A stretch of 64,000 nt of DNA from NCBI GenBank assembly GCA_947252645.1, contig CAMXWF010000001.1, positions 1 to 64,000 of the forward strand, read 5' to 3'. The stretch comes from an uncultured Bacteroidia bacterium. Its GTDB lineage: Bacteria > Bacteroidota > Bacteroidia > Bacteroidales > CAJPTX01. Numbering within the stretch: the first letter of the stretch is position 1; every line of letters starts with the position of its first letter. A program made the translations under genes and the position numbers. The notes beneath the pieces are model-generated. The model was not told where the DNA came from. It saw nothing but the letters and a program-made list of their open reading frames with translations, and made no database searches. Below, one piece after another: positions 50,796-58,874 of the stretch.

Positions 50796-51982
50796 TACTG
50801 TACTAGTGGTATTATCTCCCTCAGGGTGTAGGCGATTGCTTTTGCTAGGAGGGGCGGCACGGCGTTGCCCACCTGGGCGTATTGCTCGGCCAGGGAGCCG
50901 TAGAATATGTAGTGGTCGGGGAATGATTGCAGGCGTGCGGCTTCCCGCACGGTGAAGGGACGGTCTTGGTTGTAGTGGATGAAGGCGCCCCAGTGCGGGT
51001 CGCATTTGGTGAGGATGGTGGAGGCTAGGCCGCTGGGTTCTACTCGGCCATAGCGCTTAGTGTGGTCACTGCGGCGAGCTTGCTGCATGCCTTTGGGTAG
51101 GAGCTGCGGGGGGATGTTGGTCCAATTGCCCCCGGGCTTGATGTAGAGCAGCCGCTCTTTATTGATGGGGCTGAGGCCGGCAGCCTGATGGTTGTAGAGC
51201 TTGCTGCCCGTCATCCGCAGTAGGCGCTGGTAGTCGGAGAAGGGGGCCAGGTCGTATTCCATGATATTGGCACCGCTGCTTCCTGGTGCTAGCGCGGGCA
51301 GGTCGCCTATCGCCTCATAGACCGTGGTGTAGTGCTTAGCCGATGTGTGTGTGGGGTGCTCCACAATTTGCTGTCCACGGAAGGAGGAGGTGAAGTTGGT
51401 GCGTAGCTTGGCGTAGCAGCTAGGCCGTGGGAAGTGGTTTGGTGGCAGCGGGGCGTTGCGTAGCCCCACGATGATGGTACGCCAGCGCATTTGCGGTACG
51501 CCGTGGTAGGCTGCCCCGAGGATGCGCACATCGGTGGAGTAGCCGTAGTTTGTCAGTGCTTGTAGGATGGCTTCCAGGGTTTGCCCGTGCTCGAAGGAGA
51601 CGATGCCAGGTACATTCTCAATTAGGATGGCCTTGGGCATGAAGGCCTCCACAAACCGTAGGTATTCCAGGAAGAGGTGGTTGCGCGGGTCGTGTTGACT
51701 TCGTATCGGGGCGTTGATGGAGAAGCCTTGGCAGGGTGGGCCGCCGGCTAGGAGCTCCAAGTCGCCCGTTTGGAGGCCCAGCGAGTTGCGGATCGCTTCG
51801 GGCTCGAGGGCCCTGATGTCGCCCTGAGCCACCTTCGTGTCGGGGTGGTTGCGTTGGTAGGTATCGGCGTATTGGGGTACGAGTTCACTCGCGAACAGAC
51901 CCTTGAACCCCGCCGCGGAGATTCCCACCGAGAGGCCGCCCGCCCCCGCGAACAGGTCGATAAACCTGTAGCCTATGTCCAT
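50795..51982 (-). CDS. DNA (cytosine-5-)-methyltransferase of the NotI-like system
   Basis: I chose the ATG at 51982 (MDIGYRFIDLF) over the GTG at 52024; 395 residues. All C5-methyltransferase motifs are seen: I FIDLFAGAGGLSVG (7-20), IV GGPPCQGFS with catalytic Cys84, VI ENVPG (122-126), VIII QMRWR (164-168), a target-recognition region, IX REAARLQSFP and X QVGNAVPP. It should protect host sites from the nuclease encoded directly downstream, to which it is coupled by a one-base stop-start overlap. Base composition is close to the host's, unlike the nuclease gene. Confidence 0.93.
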   Translation of the reverse strand: MDIGYRFIDLFAGAGGLSVGISAAGFKGLFASELVPQYADTYQRNHPDTKVAQGDIRALEPEAIRNSLGLQTGDLELLAGGPPCQGFSINAPIRSQHDPRNHLFLEYLRFVEAFMPKAILIENVPGIVSFEHGQTLEAILQALTNYGYSTDVRILGAAYHGVPQMRWRTIIVGLRNAPLPPNHFPRPSCYAKLRTNFTSSFRGQQIVEHPTHTSAKHYTTVYEAIGDLPALAPGSSGANIMEYDLAPFSDYQRLLRMTGSKLYNHQAAGLSPINKERLLYIKPGGNWTNIPPQLLPKGMQQARRSDHTKRYGRVEPSGLASTILTKCDPHWGAFIHYNQDRPFTVREAARLQSFPDHYIFYGSLAEQYAQVGNAVPPLLAKAIAYTLREIIPLVQ

Positions 51983-52041
51983 AGCCTTCGGGGCGTGGTC
52001 AGCAGTGGCCAGCCGCCGTGGCACGAAGTTACGGCTTTCGG

Positions 52042-52554
52042 CTAGATGGAGCGGTTCTCGGCGTAGCTTGACAAAGCACCCTGGAGCTTTTGCCGCGAGA
52101 AGAAGATACGGCTCTTCACTGTGCCAATGCAGAGATCAAGCTCCTGCGCAATCTCACGGTATTTGTAGCCGTGGGTGTGCATCTGGAAGGGGATGCGGAA
52201 CTCGTCGGCCAGCCTGTCAATCGCCCTGTTGAGCTCATCGCTAGCTACTCGGGCATCGGCCTTGTCGCTGGCCTCTTGGCCGTTGAGCAACCATTGGTTC
52301 TCAGAGTCATCGAGCGTGGTGTTCTTGCGCGACAGCTTCCGATAGCTGTTGATGAACGTGTTGCGCATGATGGTGAAAGTCCATGCCTTCAGGTTGGTGT
52401 TGGGCTGGTAGGAGTCCTTGAAGGTCAGGGCTCTCAAGTAGGTCTCTTGCAATAGGTCTTGGGCATCATCGAGCTTACTCGTCATGCTCTTGGCGAACTG
52501 GAGGAGGGCTGGTTCTAGGGCGACGAGTTCCTGTTGAAATTCTTGCTGCGGCAT
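52042..52554 (-). CDS. ECF-family RNA polymerase sigma factor
   Basis: 170 residues. Sigma region 2 (SKLDDAQDLLQETYLRAL at about 26-43, then NLKAWTFTIMRNTFINSYRK) and region 4 helix-turn-helix (YKYREIAQELDLCIGTVKSR near 130-150) are clear. The insert between them is short, as in ECF sigma factors. No anti-sigma gene lies next to it. The restriction-modification genes follow on the same strand 59 nt downstream but are probably a separate unit. Regulon unknown. Confidence 0.92.
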   Translation of the reverse strand: MPQQEFQQELVALEPALLQFAKSMTSKLDDAQDLLQETYLRALTFKDSYQPNTNLKAWTFTIMRNTFINSYRKLSRKNTTLDDSENQWLLNGQEASDKADARVASDELNRAIDRLADEFRIPFQMHTHGYKYREIAQELDLCIGTVKSRIFFSRQKLQGALSSYAENRSI

Positions 52555-52912
52555 ACCCCTCTACTATTTATGTACAGTCTAAATAAGTCACCCTGTGTGA
52601 CTGTACCTTCTAGTACGCAAAACCTGTGCCAACCTCTCCAGCTTGCCTTGGATTTCGCTAACTGGAAGGAAAACAGTGATTTGCTAAATGCTATGTGCTG
52701 CCAGCAGACTGACATAACCTGCGCATCGACCAAGTGCCAGGCCTAACATGCTAGGAGGCTATTTAGAAACAGTCAAATTAGCCTGCCCGTCAAGATGCTG
52801 AGTACCCTTGATAGCTGTCGCCCCGCAGTCGGTTGGAGGCCTAGGGATCTCCCAAGCGGTGCGTACCAGTGGGAATGGTAGATCACGCTGCGAAATGGAG
52901 TACGTATAGCGC
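52555..52912. other. Intergenic stretch upstream of the sigma gene
   Basis: I see no gene, tRNA or repeat here. The stretch is less GC-rich than the coding regions and should hold the promoter of the sigma gene, but no TAnnTTTG element is visible on the minus strand. Confidence 0.5.
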
Positions 52913-52945
52913 AAAAAGGGTGACCCCACTGGGGCCACCCTTTTT
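52913..52945 (-). terminator. Terminator hairpin downstream of rpsT
   Basis: AAAAAGGGTGACCCC (52913-52927) and GGGGCCACCCTTTTT (52931-52945) form a 15-bp stem with one mismatch and a 3-nt loop. Read on the minus strand it follows the rpsT stop by 24 nt and ends in a T run. It could work in both directions. Confidence 0.9.
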
Positions 52946-52969
52946 GAAGGGTCAACAGTGCGCCAGAGG

Positions 52970-53215
52970 CTAGGCGAGAGCCTTGGCCACGGAACTCTTG
53001 ATATTGGCCGCCTTGTTCCGGTGGATGATGTTGCGCCGAACCAGCTTGTCGAGCTGCCGCTGGAGCTCGGGGAAAAGCTGCCGCGCCTGCTCCTTGTCCT
53101 TCTCTTCGCGGATCCGCTTCAGCAGCGTACGCATGGTCTTGGCGTAGTAGCGGTTGTAGAGTCTATGTTTTTCGTTCTGGCGTACGCGCTTCTTGGCGCT
53201 CTTCAGATTTGCCAT
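52970..53215 (-). CDS. rpsT: 30S ribosomal protein S20
   Basis: S20 is a primary 16S rRNA-binding protein of the small subunit. The 81-residue, lysine- and arginine-rich helical protein has the usual start MANLKSAKKRVRQNEKHRLY, followed by RRNIIHRNKAANIKSSVAKA near the end. It lies 35 nt downstream of tRNA-Glu on the same strand and is followed by a terminator. Promoter elements lie before the tRNA and between tRNA and rpsT. Confidence 0.97.
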   Translation of the reverse strand: MANLKSAKKRVRQNEKHRLYNRYYAKTMRTLLKRIREEKDKEQARQLFPELQRQLDKLVRRNIIHRNKAANIKSSVAKALA

Positions 53216-53233
53216 CTTGGATCCTTACTATTA

Positions 53234-53241
53234 CAAATTTA
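53234..53241 (-). promoter_or_regulatory. Possible internal -7 element (TAAATTTG) before rpsT
   Basis: On the minus strand, TAAATTTG fits TAnnTTTG and lies 18 nt before the rpsT start, between tRNA and gene. No -33 element is seen, so it is less sure than the tRNA promoter. Confidence 0.35.
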
Positions 53242-53250
53242 GTCTCCTCG

Positions 53251-53322
53251 TAGCCCGTGGCAGAATCGAACTGCCGTTACGAGGATGAAAACCTCGCGTC
53301 CTAACCTCTAGACGAACGGGCC
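53251..53322 (-). tRNA. tRNA-Glu (anticodon TTC)
   Basis: A 72-nt cloverleaf on the minus strand. The acceptor arms GGCCCGT and ACGGGCT pair, with a G-U first pair and discriminator A. The anticodon stem GCGAGG/CCTCG region holds the loop TTTTCAT with anticodon TTC. The T loop GTTCGATTC is canonical. The CCA end is not encoded. Confidence 0.96.
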
Positions 53323-53364
53323 ATACCTTCGGCCAGCGGGCAAATGTCCCCGTAACTGTGGCCG

Positions 53365-53396
53365 CAAAGTTAAGGAGTTTCCCATTTTCCACCAAA
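53365..53396 (-). promoter_or_regulatory. Consensus Bacteroidota promoter for tRNA-Glu and rpsT
   Basis: On the minus strand TTTG (53396-53393), exactly 20 nt, then TAACTTTG (53372-53365). Both elements match the consensus perfectly. It lies 42 nt before the tRNA. It is the best promoter in the window. Confidence 0.85.
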
Positions 53397-53518
53397 TCAA
53401 CCCCCTCTCCCCTCTCCCAGTGTTCCTGGGGGCTACTAGCACCTCATGCCATGCGCCCGTCACAGTCTTGAAATCCAATTTCCACATCTTTGCCTCCGTA
53501 ACCGCGCTTTACCAATCG

Positions 53519-54904
53519 ATGTTTGCTATCATGGGTCACGTATTTTGTGCTGCCAGAAGGGCGATCCTGCTGCTCCTTTGTGTAGTGGCGGGCTCACTAT
53601 CGGCGTGGGCGCAGGCGTCTACAGCCATTAAGGCGGTGAGTGTGCATGTGGGTCTGGATGCTCAGACCCAAGTGGGGATTAGCTGGATTTCTGAGGCCCC
53701 GTTGCCAAGCTCGTTGCTTCAGGTGTTTAATCCCGATGCCACGGTGTTCCTAGAGCAGCGTGTCGTGCGGGCCGTGCCCACGGGTTCTGAGTATGCGTAC
53801 TCAGCGCGCGTTACGGGGCTACAGCCTGGTACAGGCTACCGCTACGTGGTCACAGGGCCTAGTAACTCCGTGGAGGGTCGTTTCCAGACGGCTTCGGACG
53901 ACCCACGGGCCCCGGTTCGTTTTATCTACATAGCCGATCCGCAGCCCATCGATTCCTTCGATGGGGAGGCCCTCGGCTCTTCTTTTGACTACATCAACCA
54001 AGAACCCAATATCGATTTCATCTACATTGCAGGCGACCATACAAATCGCTCGGACGATCCAGAGCAGTGGGGCTACCTTTTCCACAACCGGGGGTGCTTC
54101 CCCACGGCTGGGGCCGAGTTGTTTCGCAAGCATGTGCTGGTCTCCACTCAGGGAAATCACGATGATGGGCAGCTTGCCCATCGCATTGCGATGCCCTCGG
54201 CCTTGGGGGGCGGTAGCGAGTTTAAGGATGGGGTCTACGCTGTGAATGCGGGCGTGCTGCGTTTTATTATTCTCAACAATGCATCGTACAACACCCAGAA
54301 ATTGGCGGAGAATGTCGATGTGCAGGCGCAAACGCAGTTCCTTCGCGAGCAGGTAGCTGCCGCGCGCAGCCTTGGGCAATGGGTGGCGGTGGGCTTCCAC
54401 AAACCCCTCTATTCGGGGGCAAGCCACTTGCTCGATAGCGATGTGGTGGCCTACCGTAAGTTTTGGAACCCTATCTTTTCGGAGCTGGATGTCGACTTTG
54501 TGCTATGCGGCCATGACCACATCTACTCGCGTGGCTTCGTGGATAGCAAGGGACGAAATGCCAGTCGGCAGCTTGCAGGCACTTGCATCCCCACCTACAG
54601 GCACGTGCCAGGGGCACCGCTGCACATGGTAGGCGGCCATCCTGGAGGGCTCACGTGGTATCACGCTATAAGGTATGTACCATCGGCATTTGGGCGGCTG
54701 GCCCCCGATTATGCATTCCTAGACAAGAATTCGGCCCACGAGCCCACCGCTGAGCGCGATAAGCTGATGCAGACCTACGTAGTGGTGGAGCTTAACCCTC
54801 AGAAGGCAACCTTCACGGTCTACAAATCGAAATACGACCGCAAGGCTCACGCCAGGTCGCTTCCCCGGCACATCTATGACCAGTTCGTGGTGCTGCGGGA
54901 CTAG
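53519..54904 (+). CDS. Purple-acid-phosphatase-like metallophosphoesterase
   Basis: I chose ATG 53519 (or 53531) because it starts a signal peptide (AILLLLCVVAGSLSAWAQA); the frame from 53420 adds unlikely residues. About 461 residues. An Ig/fibronectin-like N-domain (about 35-125, with SVHVGLDAQTQVGISWISEA) precedes a metallophosphoesterase domain. Its metal ligands are in IADPQPID, IAGDHTNRSDD, TQGNHDD, GFHKPLYS and CGHDHIYSRG. This is the layout of secreted purple acid phosphatases, which release phosphate from esters outside the cell. The substrate is not known. Confidence 0.88.
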   Translation: MFAIMGHVFCAARRAILLLLCVVAGSLSAWAQASTAIKAVSVHVGLDAQTQVGISWISEAPLPSSLLQVFNPDATVFLEQRVVRAVPTGSEYAYSARVTGLQPGTGYRYVVTGPSNSVEGRFQTASDDPRAPVRFIYIADPQPIDSFDGEALGSSFDYINQEPNIDFIYIAGDHTNRSDDPEQWGYLFHNRGCFPTAGAELFRKHVLVSTQGNHDDGQLAHRIAMPSALGGGSEFKDGVYAVNAGVLRFIILNNASYNTQKLAENVDVQAQTQFLREQVAAARSLGQWVAVGFHKPLYSGASHLLDSDVVAYRKFWNPIFSELDVDFVLCGHDHIYSRGFVDSKGRNASRQLAGTCIPTYRHVPGAPLHMVGGHPGGLTWYHAIRYVPSAFGRLAPDYAFLDKNSAHEPTAERDKLMQTYVVVELNPQKATFTVYKSKYDRKAHARSLPRHIYDQFVVLRD

Positions 54905-54918
54905 CGAGGGGGTGACGG

Positions 54919-54941
54919 CCGCCACACGGTCGCAGTGGCGG
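54919..54941. terminator. Weak hairpin between convergent genes
   Basis: CCGCCAC (54919-54925) and GTGGCGG (54935-54941) form a 7-bp stem with a 9-nt loop, 14 nt after the phosphatase stop and 14 nt beyond the stop of the opposing gene. There is no T run on either strand, so terminator function is uncertain. Confidence 0.35.
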
Positions 54942-54955
54942 GGAGAGCGGTCGGT

Positions 54956-55444
54956 TCACTTGAAGGCATAGCGCGCGCTCACCCCCGCATTCCACCACAC
55001 GGAGACTGGGCGACCTACGTTGAGCAGGGGGATGACATCGAGCGAGAGCACCAGGGGAATCTTCTCAAACACGTATTCCAGCCCCACCACCCCGTCAACT
55101 CCAGCGTAGAGGCCGTTCTGGTAGTAGATATTGGCGTAGGGGTTGTAGCCGTACTCTGGTACGTAGGCCGCATGGCCGCCACCCCCGAGGTAGAAGCGCA
55201 GCCCAGGGGCGGCGCCGATGTAGAAATGGTGCTCGTAGAATACGGAGGCTCCGGCACCCGACCAGCCAAAGGCTCCTAAGGTCTCTAGGGCTGAGGCATC
55301 GTTGAAGAACACCTTGACCGAAACACTTGGCGGGTTACCAAGCTTGCCCCCTACGGCCCACTGGTAGGAGAATTGGGCTTGGGTCGTCGTGGAGAGTGCT
55401 AGGCTGAGGCCTAGCGCAAGCAGGATGCGTAGCGTGAATCTCAT
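54956..55444 (-). CDS. Small outer-membrane beta-barrel-like protein
   Basis: I chose the ATG at 55444 (MRFTLRILLALG), which starts a signal peptide ending AQA; 162 residues. The mature part has about eight short amphipathic strands rich in Gly, Tyr and Phe (YQWAVGGKLG, GAGASVFYEHHFYIGAAPG, GLYAGVDGVVGLEYVF) and ends SARYAFK. This pattern fits an 8-stranded outer-membrane barrel of the OmpW/PorT-like kind. No specific function can be given. A TACCTTCG element (55511-55504, minus) may be its promoter. Confidence 0.75.
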   Translation of the reverse strand: MRFTLRILLALGLSLALSTTTQAQFSYQWAVGGKLGNPPSVSVKVFFNDASALETLGAFGWSGAGASVFYEHHFYIGAAPGLRFYLGGGGHAAYVPEYGYNPYANIYYQNGLYAGVDGVVGLEYVFEKIPLVLSLDVIPLLNVGRPVSVWWNAGVSARYAFK

Positions 55445-55578
55445 AGTTCTCTCGGGGTCAGCGTGGCGTTGCGGGCGAGTGCCCCGAACGCCAAAAAGGG
55501 GTACGAAGGTATGCAATTACCATGAGAAAGCGCAGGCGTGTCGGCATTTGTTTAGAGGGCTGATTGCAATATTGGTGC

Positions 55579-55586
55579 TAACTTCG
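55579..55586 (+). promoter_or_regulatory. Putative -7 element (TAACTTCG) before dapD
   Basis: One mismatch to TAnnTTTG, 27 nt before the dapD ATG at 55614. Similar TAnnTTCG elements precede the small barrel gene and the PASTA gene on the minus strand. Confidence 0.4.
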
Positions 55587-55613
55587 CACAGGCGTAAAAA
55601 AGCGGGGGTATCG

Positions 55614-56432
55614 ATGGAAATATCGGAGTTGTCGGCCCAGATTGAGACCTTGTGGGCCAGTAGTGCCCTAGCCAGCGACAAAGACTTGGTCGCAGTGCGG
55701 GTAGCTGTCGACATGCTTGACCGGGGCGAGCTCCAGGTGGTGGAGCAGGTGGACGATGCGTGGGTGGTCAACGAATGGGTCAAAAAGGCCATCCTGCTGT
55801 ATTTCCGCTACCGTAAGAGTCAGCCCATTGAGGCTGGCGACCTCCGTTTTTTCGACAAGGTTCCCCTGAAGCTCGACCATGCGCTTGCAGGCGTCCGGGT
55901 CGTGCCGTGCGCCACGGTGCGCCGCGGGGCCTACGTTGCCCCGGGGGCCATCTTGATGCCCTCGTTTGTCAACATTGGGGCTTGGGTAGGCACTGGCACC
56001 CTCGTGGACACTTGGGCCACAGTGGGCTCCTGCGCGCATATCGGGGCGCATGTGCACCTCTCGGGTGGGGTTGGAATCGGCGGTGTGCTTGAGCCGCTAC
56101 AGGCGAAACCCGTTGTCGTGGAGGATGGTTGTTTTATCGGTTCGCGGGCCATTGTGGTCGAGGGGGCGCACATCGGGGCTGAGGCCGTGCTGGGGGCCAA
56201 TGTGGTTATCACCAGCTCCACCCATATCATCGATGTCTCGGGCCCTGCGCCCAAGGAGTATTGTGGGTATGTCCCCCCCAGGGCAGTGGTGATCCCTGGG
56301 GTGCGCCAGCGCCAGTTCCCGGCGGGCAGCTACGGGGTGCCCTGCGCCCTCATTATTGGGCAAAGGCGAGAGAGCACAGATCGGAAGACCTCGCTCAACG
56401 AGGTACTCCGCGACTTCAAGCTCGAGGCCTAG
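55614..56432 (+). CDS. dapD: Tetrahydrodipicolinate N-succinyltransferase DapD
   Basis: DapD adds succinyl from succinyl-CoA to tetrahydrodipicolinate in lysine and diaminopimelate synthesis. I chose the ATG at 55614 (MEISELSAQIETL) with GCGGGGG upstream; the 272-residue length is standard. The N-terminal helical domain is followed by a left-handed beta helix of hexapeptide repeats (GAYVAPGAILMPSFVNIGAW, then VGTGTLVDTWATVGSCAHIG, then GGVGIGGVLEPL). The C-terminal end has GSYGVPCALIIGQR and TDRKTSLNEVLRDF. It shows that diaminopimelate is made by the succinylase branch here. Confidence 0.96.
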   Translation: MEISELSAQIETLWASSALASDKDLVAVRVAVDMLDRGELQVVEQVDDAWVVNEWVKKAILLYFRYRKSQPIEAGDLRFFDKVPLKLDHALAGVRVVPCATVRRGAYVAPGAILMPSFVNIGAWVGTGTLVDTWATVGSCAHIGAHVHLSGGVGIGGVLEPLQAKPVVVEDGCFIGSRAIVVEGAHIGAEAVLGANVVITSSTHIIDVSGPAPKEYCGYVPPRAVVIPGVRQRQFPAGSYGVPCALIIGQRRESTDRKTSLNEVLRDFKLEA

Positions 56433-56684
56433 AAATCAGCGTGCTACCACCTTCCTGCTTACCTGTGTACCCTTCTGGGGGTAGCATGGCCTGGTTGACG
56501 GCGTGGCCAACGCAGTGTAGCTCTCGAAGTTTGCGCTCCCTACTACCAGTGCATGGGCATCAAGGCAATGAGGAATCTTGGGGCGTACTGTCTACCAGGA
56601 TGTACGGGAAGAGCATTCTAGGGGTATATGGGCTGCCCATCAGGAGCCTTCAGGCATAGGGAGGGTCTACATAAACTAGCTGGG

Positions 56685-56692
56685 TATTTTTG
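56685..56692 (+). promoter_or_regulatory. Putative -7 element (TATTTTTG) before the EEP-family gene
   Basis: Matches TAnnTTTG, 12 nt before the GTG start at 56705 and 36 nt before the ATG at 56729. If real it favours the ATG. The rest of the 56433-56704 gap shows nothing recognisable. Confidence 0.45.
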
Positions 56693-56704
56693 GAGTAGCG
56701 GATT

Positions 56705-57742
56705 GTGCATTGCTTAGCCGTTTGCCTAATGGCACTTATGCTAGGAGCTTCCACGGATATGCCGCCAGTGGTTGGCGGTGCGAAGCCGCTAGTGGTAGTG
56801 TCCTACAACGTGGAGAATCTCTTTGACCCTAGGGTCTCTGCAGAGAACCCCGACAGTAGTTTCACCCCAGGGGGCGACCACCATTTTACCTTTCGACGCC
56901 TTCGGGCCAAGGCTAGGGGGATAGCTAGGGCCCTGGCTTGTTGTGCAGGTGGGGAGCGTCCTGCCCTGGTGGGGCTGTGTGAAGTGGAGAATGCGTACGT
57001 GGTGCGTGAGCTCACCACGACGCCACCCCTGCATGCGGTGGGCTACCGATACCTTCATCGTGATTCGCCCGATCACCGCGGCATCGATGTGGCCCTGCTC
57101 TACGACCCCACTCGCCTCACGCTTCGCGGCTACAATTGGCTGGTGCCCACGCATGACTCCGCCCACGGCTGGCAGAGTAGAGAGATGCTTTGTGCGCAGT
57201 TTGAGCTGCCCAATGGGGAATTGCTTTCCGTGGTGCAGTGCCATTGGCCCTCAAAGGCCAGTGGACCCATAGCCTCCGGGCAACGCAGAGCTAAAACTGC
57301 CCGTAGGCTCATGCGCGCCGTTGACTCCATGCGCCTAGTGCAGCCAGACGCCAAGATTATCGCCATGGGTGACTTCAACGAGGAGGCTGCGGCTTCGCTC
57401 TTTGAACGTGTGAGTACCCCCTCCTTGCGGGAGGCTAGCACCGATGGCCGGCTAGTGAACCTGCTCCACCCCGATTGTTTAGGTAAGCGCGGAAGAGGCT
57501 CACACAAATACCACGGTCAATGGAGCCAAATTGACCTCTTCCTAGTCTCCTCGCCCCTGCTCGAAGCTGAGGGCTACCAGGTTGAGCCTGCCTCGGTGGG
57601 GGTGGTTGCATTGCCCTGGCTTCTCGAACGCGATGAAAAGTTCGGCGGTCTTATCCCCTACCGCACCTACAAGGGCATCCACTACAATGGGGGCTATAGC
57701 GACCATCTGCCCATAGTGCTCAGGCTAAGCGTGAGCCATTAG
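56705..57742 (+). CDS. Endonuclease/exonuclease/phosphatase-family protein
   Basis: 345 residues from the GTG at 56705; the ATG at 56729 is also possible. The DNase I-like fold motifs are complete: VVSYNVENLFD with the metal-binding Asn, CEVEN, RGIDVALLYDPTR, QCHWPSK, MGDFNEE and YSDHLPIV with the catalytic Asp-His. A short hydrophobic N-terminus (LAVCLMALMLGA) suggests export. Relatives in Bacteroidota are secreted nucleases or phosphodiesterases; the substrate is not known. The gene is convergent with rluD, 28 nt away. Confidence 0.88.
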   Translation: MHCLAVCLMALMLGASTDMPPVVGGAKPLVVVSYNVENLFDPRVSAENPDSSFTPGGDHHFTFRRLRAKARGIARALACCAGGERPALVGLCEVENAYVVRELTTTPPLHAVGYRYLHRDSPDHRGIDVALLYDPTRLTLRGYNWLVPTHDSAHGWQSREMLCAQFELPNGELLSVVQCHWPSKASGPIASGQRRAKTARRLMRAVDSMRLVQPDAKIIAMGDFNEEAAASLFERVSTPSLREASTDGRLVNLLHPDCLGKRGRGSHKYHGQWSQIDLFLVSSPLLEAEGYQVEPASVGVVALPWLLERDEKFGGLIPYRTYKGIHYNGGYSDHLPIVLRLSVSH

Positions 57743-57770
57743 GCCCCAGCGGCGTGAGTGGCAGTTCGCC

Positions 57771-58874
57771 CTATTGCTGAAAGGCGTTGTTGAAGCTCCG
57801 CCAGGCCTGCAGCAGCTGCGCAAAGTCTTCGGGGAGGGGGGCTTCCAGATGGAGCATTTCCCCCGTTGTGGGGTGTGGTAGGTCGAGGCTGAAGGCATGC
57901 AGAGCCTGCCGTGGACAGAGGGAAAAACAGCTGTGGATGAATTGATTGTATTCGCTGGTTCGGAGTCCACGTAGCACTTGGCTTCCCCCGTAGCGCGCAT
58001 CGGCGAAGAGCGGATGCCCAGCTTCGGCTAGGTGCACGCGAATCTGGTGCATGCGCCCTGTATCGAGGGTACACTCAAGAAGGGTGACCATGGTGAAATG
58101 TTCCAGGGCCTTCCAGTGGGTCACGGCCGGCTTGCCCTGGTCGGGAGTGTGGAACACTTTCATCCGTTGCCTATCGGCAGGGTCGCGCCCTATATTGCTC
58201 TCAATGCGCCCCGTCGCTTGGCTAAAATCACCCCAGGCCAAGGCTAGGTAGTGGCGGTGGGCCTGGCGGTGGAGGAAAGTTTGCCCTAGGCTCTTCATGG
58301 CCTCCTCGGTTTTCCCAACGGCTAGCAGACCGCTGGTATCCTTGTCGATGCGATGGGCCAAGCCTGGCCGCAGGCCTCCGTGCTGAAAGAGCGGCAGGTC
58401 TTTGAAGTAGTAGAGCAAGGCGTTGATGAGCGTGCCAGAGTAGTGGCCGTGCCCAGGATGCACCACCATGCCCGCCGGCTTATTGACCACCAGCAGCACC
58501 TCATCCTCGTATACGATATCGAGTCGGATGGGCTCAGCCAGCACCTCGTGCTGCGGTGCGTAGTCTTGGTACACCGCAATCGTCTTGCCCGGCATCACCC
58601 TATAGGAGGCCTTGACGGCGTGCTGGTCGACCAAGATCAGCCCCTTGCTCAGGGCCCTCTGGATAAAGCTGCGGGAGGCATTCTCCAGCCTATTGGCCAG
58701 GAACTGGTCTATGCGCTGAGGCTTCTGTCCAGGATCTACCGTCAGCGTCTTAAACAGGGTGGGGGCAGAGCCTATCCCTGAGGTTAGCTCCAGGTCTTCG
58801 TCTTCCTCAAGCTCCCCGGGCTGAGGGTATTGCGCCGTGCTGTCGGTGGGGGGGTCGTTCACTGGTGTAGGCAT
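57771..58874 (-). CDS. rluD: 23S rRNA pseudouridine synthase, RluD family
   Basis: RluD-type enzymes make pseudouridines in helix 69 of 23S rRNA. The 367-residue protein has an acidic N-terminal extension of about 45 residues, an S4 RNA-binding domain (about 51-105) and the catalytic domain with HRIDKDTSG (catalytic Asp177), VNKPAGMVVHPG and TGRMHQIRVHLA. It is the last gene of a minus-strand set PASTA, T9SS cargo, rluD, and overlaps the T9SS cargo gene by 16 nt. PASTA next to rluD is a familiar Bacteroidota arrangement. Confidence 0.94.
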   Translation of the reverse strand: MPTPVNDPPTDSTAQYPQPGELEEDEDLELTSGIGSAPTLFKTLTVDPGQKPQRIDQFLANRLENASRSFIQRALSKGLILVDQHAVKASYRVMPGKTIAVYQDYAPQHEVLAEPIRLDIVYEDEVLLVVNKPAGMVVHPGHGHYSGTLINALLYYFKDLPLFQHGGLRPGLAHRIDKDTSGLLAVGKTEEAMKSLGQTFLHRQAHRHYLALAWGDFSQATGRIESNIGRDPADRQRMKVFHTPDQGKPAVTHWKALEHFTMVTLLECTLDTGRMHQIRVHLAEAGHPLFADARYGGSQVLRGLRTSEYNQFIHSCFSLCPRQALHAFSLDLPHPTTGEMLHLEAPLPEDFAQLLQAWRSFNNAFQQ

